Of a stretch of DNA of 64,000 nucleotides, positions 57,764-64,000 are shown piece after piece; position 1 is the stretch's first letter; each line of letters starts with the position of its first letter. Under the pieces are notes generated by a model. The model did no database searches and had not been told where the DNA came from. It worked only from the letters and a program-made list of their open reading frames with translations. The translations under genes were made by a program, and so were the position numbers. This DNA is from Pholiota molesta (lineage: Eukaryota; Basidiomycota; Agaricomycetes; Agaricales; Strophariaceae): NCBI GenBank assembly GCA_014925825.1, contig JACGCK010000006.1:868001-932000 (forward strand), given 5' to 3'.

Positions 57764-58523
57764 TCACCTTTCGTAGCCTGAAAAGAGCGGCATGCGACGC
57801 TCCGTCACACAAGATGGGCCATCCATAAATGACTGAGCCATTCGCTGAGCATCACTCCTCTGCCCTACCACTCGCTCCATGTCAGAAAACAAGGAACCAT
57901 ACTGCTCCAGGACAGATGGTCTGTGGAAAGGAAGGGAGCAGCGATAGAATTCCAAGAAGAAGAAATTCAGATGCAAACTTCGGGTGAGACATTCCAATTT
58001 TATAGATCGCATCTCTTGAAAGAGAATCTCAAGAGTCGCTCCATCCTTCTCACATAAACTCAACTTTGGGAGAAGACCTTCAAGAGCAACACCGATGTCA
58101 ACTTCGACCACCGATTTGCGCAGCTGTAGAGCGTTCTTGGCGTCTGCTACTGCTGCAAAGTACTGCTCCAAGTCTTCACCGGATAGCATAGCAAGTGGGT
58201 CGTACTCCCTGGGGTTTGTATCCTGAAACGGCAGTTAAGAGAATGATTGGCGAATTCAAAAGTTAAAAAAGGTCTACCTCAAGCGGACGCAGCAGGCTGG
58301 CGGCCTCGTAGCGCAACAGCGCATCCTCTCCGAGGGCGAGAATCTCCTCTGTTAAAAGGGAGGGCGCAGATGTGCCGTCAATAACGGCGCTCCTCGCTGG
58401 TATATGAGGGGGCTCCTGGGGCTCCAAGTCGGGATGGGAAAAGTGGGAGGACTGTATGCTGCTGCAGCTCGGACAGGGCGACGAGGGGGCACTCTGCAAC
58501 GTCGGAAACAAAGAAAAGAAAGG
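57764..58523 (-). pseudogene. Uncharacterised gene, 5' end cut by the second LTR element
   Basis: Two exons join in frame: SLFPTLQSAPSSPCPSCSSI ... LLTEEILALGEDALLRYEAA ... LLRPLE (to about 58277), then DTNPREYDPLAMLSGEDLEQ, YFAAVADAKNALQLRKSVVE, VDIGVALEGLLPKLSLCEKD and EILFQEMRSIKLE, with donor GTAGAC and acceptor TTTCAG. The frame runs straight to the LTR start at 58524, so upstream exons would be on the far side of the transposon. No family recognised; the acidic, helical composition is protein-like. The 3' part (about 57764-57990) may be read-through beyond an unseen splice. Confidence 0.5.
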
Positions 58524-58789
58524 TGTCACGGGCGTGCCCCGTGACGCATCATATTATATCTTGTTTGGCATCACCCTCGGTGATGCCACTATTTAAGTAC
58601 TTGCATTTGTAATCAGACAGTAGATCTTTTGCTTGTACCACGTAGTCTACCAATTATATTGGTTCTGGCTTAGTTTGTACAGCTTAAGAACTACCCGTAA
58701 AGCGCCGCTTTACACTTTTTTAAGCCTTCCAAATAACTTGGAAAGACCCTTCCTTACCGAAGGAAAATCAAGATCTATTCTTGAACACA
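58524..58789 (+). repeat. Probable 5' LTR of the second element
   Basis: Begins TGTCACGGG and ends GAACACA just before the Gag leader. Assigned by TG...CA ends, position ahead of Gag, and interruption of the neighbouring minus-strand gene. The partner LTR is outside the window, so the boundaries are provisional. It contains a 10-bp stem with a 3-nt loop at 58566-58588 and several others. Confidence 0.5.
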
Positions 58790-58814
58790 CCCCGTGAAAA
58801 TTTCACGTAACAGA

Positions 58815-60449
58815 ATGGCAGAAGGTGACCACCTGTCAACAGGTGGGAACTCCGAGGACCCACGCACTCCAGTGCCAGCAACACCGGAGTACGTGGGTAC
58901 TACCACAACGTCGCCCAGCAGGACTCGTCCTGCAGGCACCGCATCGCAGCTCTCAGCTGTGGGCGCAGAGAGCGATCGTGGCTCTTTCCTGATGAGAGAT
59001 ATCAGGCAGCCACAACCTCGGACATCAACCGAGGGATCTGAGGCGATCGGTCAACGATCGCACGATATCGACGATGGCGTCGATCTCGCCAGACTAACGA
59101 ATGGTCTTGAAGACCAGATCGAGCTTGTATGGAATATACACAACGTCGATCGAGATGATCGACGACAAGTACTGCGAGCAATGGCGACGCAGTACGTCAT
59201 ACAAGCTATACACCACTCAGGTCAACATATACCTGAGGGATCAGAGAGATGGATATCTCTAATCATCGTGACCTTGACACGTATCGCGAAGCGATACGAA
59301 CTGATTCGAAACGACAAGAGGAGTTCAAGGGCATCCACACCAATGTCCCCCGTCTTGATCCAAACACCATCAGTGGTACCAACACTGACACATCGAGGAG
59401 GGTCAACGACCACGTCCCCTCCCACGGCATCACAAATGGTCGGAGAACCATTTACGCACTCATCCCCCACGTTGGAAATGGCAAGGGCGGGTCTCGACGA
59501 ACCACGACGATGGGACGAAACGAACGAACAGTACCAGAGACGACGCGCTGCGTCTAACCGCCTACAAGCTCGCGAGACGAGCGCGGTACCATTATATACC
59601 GCAACCAACAATGTGGGCGAAGCCCCCAACACGGATAATCGGGTAACGTACCCAAACGTTACCGTAAGAACGCCGAGGGCTATGAATTGGAAGGACAGAG
59701 TCGCCTACCAACGCCTCAGGCGAGACGACATTAATAGAACTGGTGAATCGTTAATCGATGACCAGGGCGTCGAGTTACGAGGACCAAACGCATACGACCT
59801 GGATTATCCAGGAGAATCATTAGGAAATGATGCACCGACACAGGTTAAATTCGAGGAGGTCAACGACCTCCCGGAAAGGATAATCAGTCCTGACCGACGC
59901 GACGACTATCGCGAAGAACGACGTGATAACTACCGTGAAGAACGACGCGACGATTATCGCGAAGAACGACGTGATAACTACCGCGAAGAACGACGCGACG
60001 AATATCGTGAGGAACGACGGAAGTATGGCCCACGGGACCATACCCCAAAGTCAGCAGTACGGTTCAGCCTTGAGCCAAGAGACAGCGAGGTCTTGGACCT
60101 CGGCACCGCTCCCGCAACCAATCGACATTTTAGTCGAGGATACTCAACACCGAGGTCGCTCGGACCTCGCCACGACGCCCCTGGCGTAGTTGAAGCTTCG
60201 GATCGTCACCGATCCATCATGGAGCAACGGCTCACTACACTGATTCATGAAGCTCTTAGCGTCAGGATATCTTATCCTGATGGTGTCAAATTTAATCAGA
60301 AACTTGACACCGGTGAAAAATACACCGGTTCATCCAAGTTCGCTGACTTGGAAAACTGGCTATCAGATTTAGCCTACAAGATGGCGGTGCGCCAGCTAGG
60401 AGGAAAAGAATTAGACCGCATGCGAGTAATAATACTCGGGAACACCTAG
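58815..60449 (+). CDS. gag: Gag, N-terminal part, with an 8-residue charged repeat
   Basis: First in-frame ATG is 58815 (MAEGDHLSTGGNSEDPRTPV). Low-complexity N-terminus, then a helical stretch (IELVWNIHNVDRDDRRQVLR, ERWISLIIVTLTRIAKRYEL). Five tandem copies of an eight-residue unit (consensus D-x-Y-R-E-E-R-R) lie at 59901-60020. The capsid-like part begins near HRSIMEQRLTTLIHEALSVR. The frame closes at TAG 60447-60449, but the next frame continues without loss (HLGGEAHEWYIRHV ... WTFEAVIIALYNRFIHATTM), so the break is a one-base frameshift at a GGG run near 60437. Confidence 0.85.
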   Translation: MAEGDHLSTGGNSEDPRTPVPATPEYVGTTTTSPSRTRPAGTASQLSAVGAESDRGSFLMRDIRQPQPRTSTEGSEAIGQRSHDIDDGVDLARLTNGLEDQIELVWNIHNVDRDDRRQVLRAMATQYVIQAIHHSGQHIPEGSERWISLIIVTLTRIAKRYELIRNDKRSSRASTPMSPVLIQTPSVVPTLTHRGGSTTTSPPTASQMVGEPFTHSSPTLEMARAGLDEPRRWDETNEQYQRRRAASNRLQARETSAVPLYTATNNVGEAPNTDNRVTYPNVTVRTPRAMNWKDRVAYQRLRRDDINRTGESLIDDQGVELRGPNAYDLDYPGESLGNDAPTQVKFEEVNDLPERIISPDRRDDYREERRDNYREERRDDYREERRDNYREERRDEYREERRKYGPRDHTPKSAVRFSLEPRDSEVLDLGTAPATNRHFSRGYSTPRSLGPRHDAPGVVEASDRHRSIMEQRLTTLIHEALSVRISYPDGVKFNQKLDTGEKYTGSSKFADLENWLSDLAYKMAVRQLGGKELDRMRVIILGNT

Positions 60450-61933
60450 GTGGGGAAGCCCACGAGTGGTATATTCGTCATGTACTCAGTGTTAGTCGTA
60501 CCAAACTCGGTTGGACGTTCGAAGCTGTAATAATAGCTTTATACAACCGATTTATCCATGCTACGACAATGCAGGATGCACGCGAGGGCTTCAGGAAAGC
60601 CAAGTACTCCGCATCTCGCGGAGTACAAGCATACTATGACGAACTCATTGGGTTCGCCACAAACATGGCTGCCTACCCCGATGATTTCTCATTCATCGAA
60701 GTATTCCTTGAAGGAATACCTAAGGACATGCGAACTGAGCTCCTCCGCGAGCGAGGATTATCACCTGAAGCTCACACTATGGAGGACTTCATTGCCTTCG
60801 CTATAGCACATGAATCACGAGTCAAGACAGATGATTATTACAATCGCCGAGCGAGAATACACACCGCGCCGTCGACCGCAAAGCCCAATGAGGCGACGAC
60901 CGATCGCCGTCGCCCGGGCTCGCAGAAAACACATCGACGCGCAAATCATACATCGCCAAGGGAGGATCGACCCTCTCAACCAACCGCGACGAAAACGCCG
61001 CTGAAAGATAACCCAAGCCAGGAGGCTCCACGTAACAAAACGTGGAACAGAGCCTCTGGCAGTGGCAATACCCTGACATGCTTCAACTGCGGAGGTGAAG
61101 GACACTTCTCCAAAGACTGCCCACAACCCCCAAAGAACAAGAGGGTCCATGTACGGGCAGCCCATTCCGAGGACACGCCCTCGGATAATGGAGACGCGAC
61201 AGCGAACGATGGCGACGACGCAGACAGCTGCGCGAGTGACTGCGAAGCATGTGCGGAAGACCACGATGAAGGCCAGACCTTCACCGACATTGAGGTCGAG
61301 GGTTACCAATCTGAGGGTTCCTCAGATTTCATGCGGGCGATGACTGTATCCCCTGCCGACAGAAATGAGGACCCAGTCCCCGCAACCCGCGATCGCTTAT
61401 CTGCGGTTAACGCAAGCGCCACTAAGGAGGAAATCCTTATGCGGAGGGTACGCGTGCGTACCTCGAACAATAGCCGTGTCCGACCTGTTGTACGCAACGA
61501 GGACAAAGAATGTCTCGCGACATACTTGAAGGTCGGTGGCATGGATGCATGGGTCCTCTGGGACTCAGGAAGCACCACAACTGGTATCACACCAACGTTT
61601 GCGCATGTCGCAGACATCGTGGTGGACACCCTATTAGACCCACACATCCTCCAATTAGGCACAGTCGGGAGTCGATCAATGATTAAATACGGAGCGGATG
61701 TCCTCATCGACATCTTCGGGAAAATGTCGACGATATATGTCGACATCGCTAACTTTGATCGCTACGACATGATCGTAGGCACTCCTTTTATGCGACAGCA
61801 TAAGGTCATCCTTAACTTCGTTACAAACGAAGTTATTATCGACGGTAAAGCACTGGCAGCGACGCGCGTCCAATTAAAGGACACAGATGGTCGTTTGAGG
61901 AGGTACAGAGCCTCCGAGAAAGTTAAGGAGTGA
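60450..61933 (+). CDS. gag: Gag C-terminal part with zinc knuckle and aspartic protease
   Basis: Continues Gag: MQDAREGFRKAKYSASRGVQ, FLEGIPKDMRTELLRERGLS, HTMEDFIAFAIAHESR. A CCHC zinc knuckle CFNCGGEGHFSKDC lies at about 61079-61120, followed by an acidic Asp/Ser/Cys-rich region. The aspartic protease active site is WVLWDSGSTTTGITPTFAHV near 61550-61610, with the second half MIVGTPFMRQHKVILNF near 61770. Ends KVKE-stop at 61931-61933. The RT part follows in other frames. Confidence 0.9.
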
Positions 61934-64000
61934 CTGCCTACCCCGAAAGCGACTGTGGAGGATATCGCGGACGCCGGAGATGGACTTAAAATGCCATCTC
62001 TCCCTGTCGACCACCCAAACATGTTGCTGAGTGAGGAAGAGTTCTTATCTCTTCCCAAGGGGGGGATAAGGACAGAAAAAACGATATGGGTAAGAAAACC
62101 CACAACAAAACACACAAGAAACATGCAAAACCTGTCCCAAAAAGTATGGAAATACCATACTGCCAACCTACGTCATCACGAGTCAAGGTCGAAGACCTTG
62201 TAACAGATGAGGAGGACCAAAGACGCATGGACAACCTGGCCAAAGAAATCCAGGAAGACCAAGTTCCGAAAGAACGACAGTCGTTCTGGGATAGACCGAC
62301 ACCACCACCACAATTCGAGTGGATGCCCGATCCACGAATGCCGACAGAATGGAACGCCATGGTATCAGATATGAGAACAAATGATTGGGCGAGGTTCAGA
62401 CCTCGCGGAGAGTGTTATCGAACACCAGAGGACGACGAAATATCCTCAACTCAAGAATTCACAGGGACTTGGTACCCTGATAACACGGAACGCGAACGAC
62501 TGCATGCACAATCAGTAGTCAGACTGGAGACACCAGTAGACGAATGGAGCACATCCATTCAAAAATTGCGTGCAAGATTCGATGAACCCAAACGGAAACA
62601 GCCTCCGGACAAGAAGCCGGACAGAAAAGGAAAAGGAAAAGCGACAGGCCTTTCCGAGGAAGACTATCCTCGATTACGCCAACAATGGCATGACGAGTTT
62701 CATGATATGGTACAAGGCGTCAAGGAGTTCTACCCCCCTTCAGAGAAGTAAACCATGAAATTCATCTAATTGAGGAAAACAAGCGGTACGCGTACCACAT
62801 GCCTCGATGCCCACTATCACTACGAGACGAGTTCTACGAAAAACTCAACCGATACGTGAACGCAGGATGGTGGGAAGCCAAATCGTGCGCACAGGCCGCA
62901 CCGATTATGTGCATCCCCAAGAAGGATGGACGCCTTCGTACAGTAGTCGATGCACGACTACGAAACGACAACACAGTAAAGGATGTTACGCCTCTACCCG
63001 ACCAAGACGTCATACGTGAGGACGTCGCGCGAGGAAAGATCAGATCGAAAATCGATCTGGCCGATGCATATGAACAAGTCAGGGTACGCCCTGAAGATGT
63101 ACATAAAACGGCATTTGCAACAATTGCTGGGACATACGTTAGCAACGTTATACAGCAGGGCGACTGCAATGCCCCTGCCACATTCCAGCGCCTAATGACG
63201 TCCATATTCAGGGACGCCATCGGCCGCTTCATGCACGTATATCTGGATGACATATTCATCTTCTCAGATAGTGTCGAGGAACATGAAAGACACCTCAAAT
63301 ATGTATTCGAGCGCTTACGCGCTAGTCAGCTGTTTTGAAATGGAAAAAGTGCGAATTATACGCCGAAAGAATCGATTGCCTTGGTCATATCATCGACGAC
63401 CAAGGAATACACCCTGACGCGGACAAGTTATCACGCATACGCGAATGGCGAGTACCGCGGAATTACAACGACATCCAACGATTCGTTGGGCTAGTCAACT
63501 ATGTAGGAAATTTCCTACCCAATATATCTGCCTATACCGGGCCTCTCCTCGCGATGACAATGAATGGCGCGCCATTCCACTGGAGACCACTACATCAGCG
63601 ATGTTTTGACATGATCAAACGAATATGCTGCAAGACGCCGATCATACGACCCATCGACCCGAAATCCGGTGAGCCTATATGGCTCATATGTGATGCGTCG
63701 AAAACGGGCGTTGGAGCAATGTATGGACAAGGTCCATCCTGGCAACAATGCAGACCCGCCGGATTCATGTCCAAAAAGTTCACTAGCGCCCAGCAAAACT
63801 ATGCTGTACATGAGCTCGAGACACTGGCCATACTAGAATCCCTAATAAAGTGGGAGGACAAGCTAGTAGGACACCGCCTACATGTCATCACAGACCATAA
63901 AGCTCTTGAATTCTTCAAGACACAGGTGAACTTATCCCATCGGCAACGCCGATGGACGGATTACATGTCGCGATTCGACTTTGACATCACATACATCAAA
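61934..64000 (+). CDS. pol: Pol: RT and RNase H, partial, frameshifted
   Basis: A protease-RT linker (62086-62751) is followed, after a shift at a CCCCCC run near 62735, by LPPFREVNHEIHLIEENKRY, NAGWWEAKSCAQAAPIMCIP, KKDGRLRTVVDARLRND, SKIDLADAYEQVRVRPEDVH, GDCNAPATFQRLM and the RT catalytic motif YLDDIFIFSD (near 63240). After a T-run shift near 63334 it continues KWKKCELYAERIDCLGHIID, RFVGLVNYVGNFLPNISAYT, and RNase H (WLICDASKTGVGAMYGQG, NYAVHELETLAILESL, ITDHKALEFF). The window ends in the RNase H/connection. Each frameshift is a single base in a homopolymer. Confidence 0.92.

Larger units (their letters stand above)
58524..64000 (+). mobile_element. Second Ty3/Gypsy LTR retrotransposon, hairpin-dense, cut by window edge
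   Basis: A probable 5' LTR (TGTCACGGG at 58524 to about 58789) is followed by Gag with a zinc knuckle, protease, RT with YLDDIF and RNase H, in Gypsy order. Integrase and the 3' LTR lie beyond 64000. Frame changes occur near 60437 (GGG), 61934, 62059 (G-run), 62733 (C-run) and 63334 (T-run). The Gag shares no visible similarity with that of the minus-strand chromovirus. The whole visible sequence carries an extraordinary density of short perfect hairpins (see findings). Confidence 0.92.

Noticed and set aside
58830..63960. Reading the palindromes as restriction-site clusters or as one big inverted repeat
   Set aside because: The stems differ in sequence and each pairs only with its own neighbour, so it is many separate short hairpins.

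Overview
The window looks like nuclear DNA of a filamentous basidiomycete, most likely an Agaricomycete. Genes are split by many short GT...AG introns of about 50 bp. The gene content is fungal: a DUF4045/gelsolin-type actin protein, an Ebp1-like protein, paired Cys-rich GPI-type secreted proteins, a DUF6698-type family, and Ty3/Gypsy elements including a chromovirus. No taxon below this level can be supported from sequence alone.

Left part (1-19 kb) is gene-bearing. In order it holds the 3' part of NSE4 (SMC5/6 complex, +), a GH17-like secreted beta-glucanase-type gene (-), a 12-exon gelsolin-family gene with a long disordered N-terminus (-, every exon junction keeps frame), two tandem paralogues of a Cys-rich secreted protein (-), the 40S ribosomal protein gene RPS5/uS7 (+), and an Ebp1/AFF-like gene (-). 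Between 18.8 and 25.6 kb almost nothing can be supported.

The middle (25.6-57 kb) is a repeat-rich accessory region. It starts with an AT-rich tandem array (25.66-27.33 kb). Next come degenerate fragments of two conserved genes on the minus strand, KOG1/Raptor and GUT2, followed by GC-rich degenerate DNA. A nearly complete 12.6-kb chromovirus-type Ty3/Gypsy element (32149-44721, minus strand) has 431/434-bp LTRs and an unusual long third ORF with an SR-rich region and an RRM-like domain. Beyond it lie an F-box/nucleotidyltransferase-like gene, two copies of a repeat unit carrying 156-bp tandem repeats, a decayed CYC8/SSN6 fragment, and three copies of a DUF6698-type gene (one apparently intact, two decayed, one pair duplicated segmentally beside a MITE-like inverted repeat).

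The right end (58524-64000) is the 5' two-thirds of a second Ty3/Gypsy element (+), inserted into an uncharacterised minus-strand gene. Its LTR and coding sequence are packed with short perfect hairpins, often with 3-nt loops, far above chance. This is the most unusual signal in the window.

Caveat: several genes and both transposons carry one-base frameshifts, many at homopolymer runs. Some may be assembly errors, so pseudogene calls resting on a single frameshift are weaker than those resting on several lesions.
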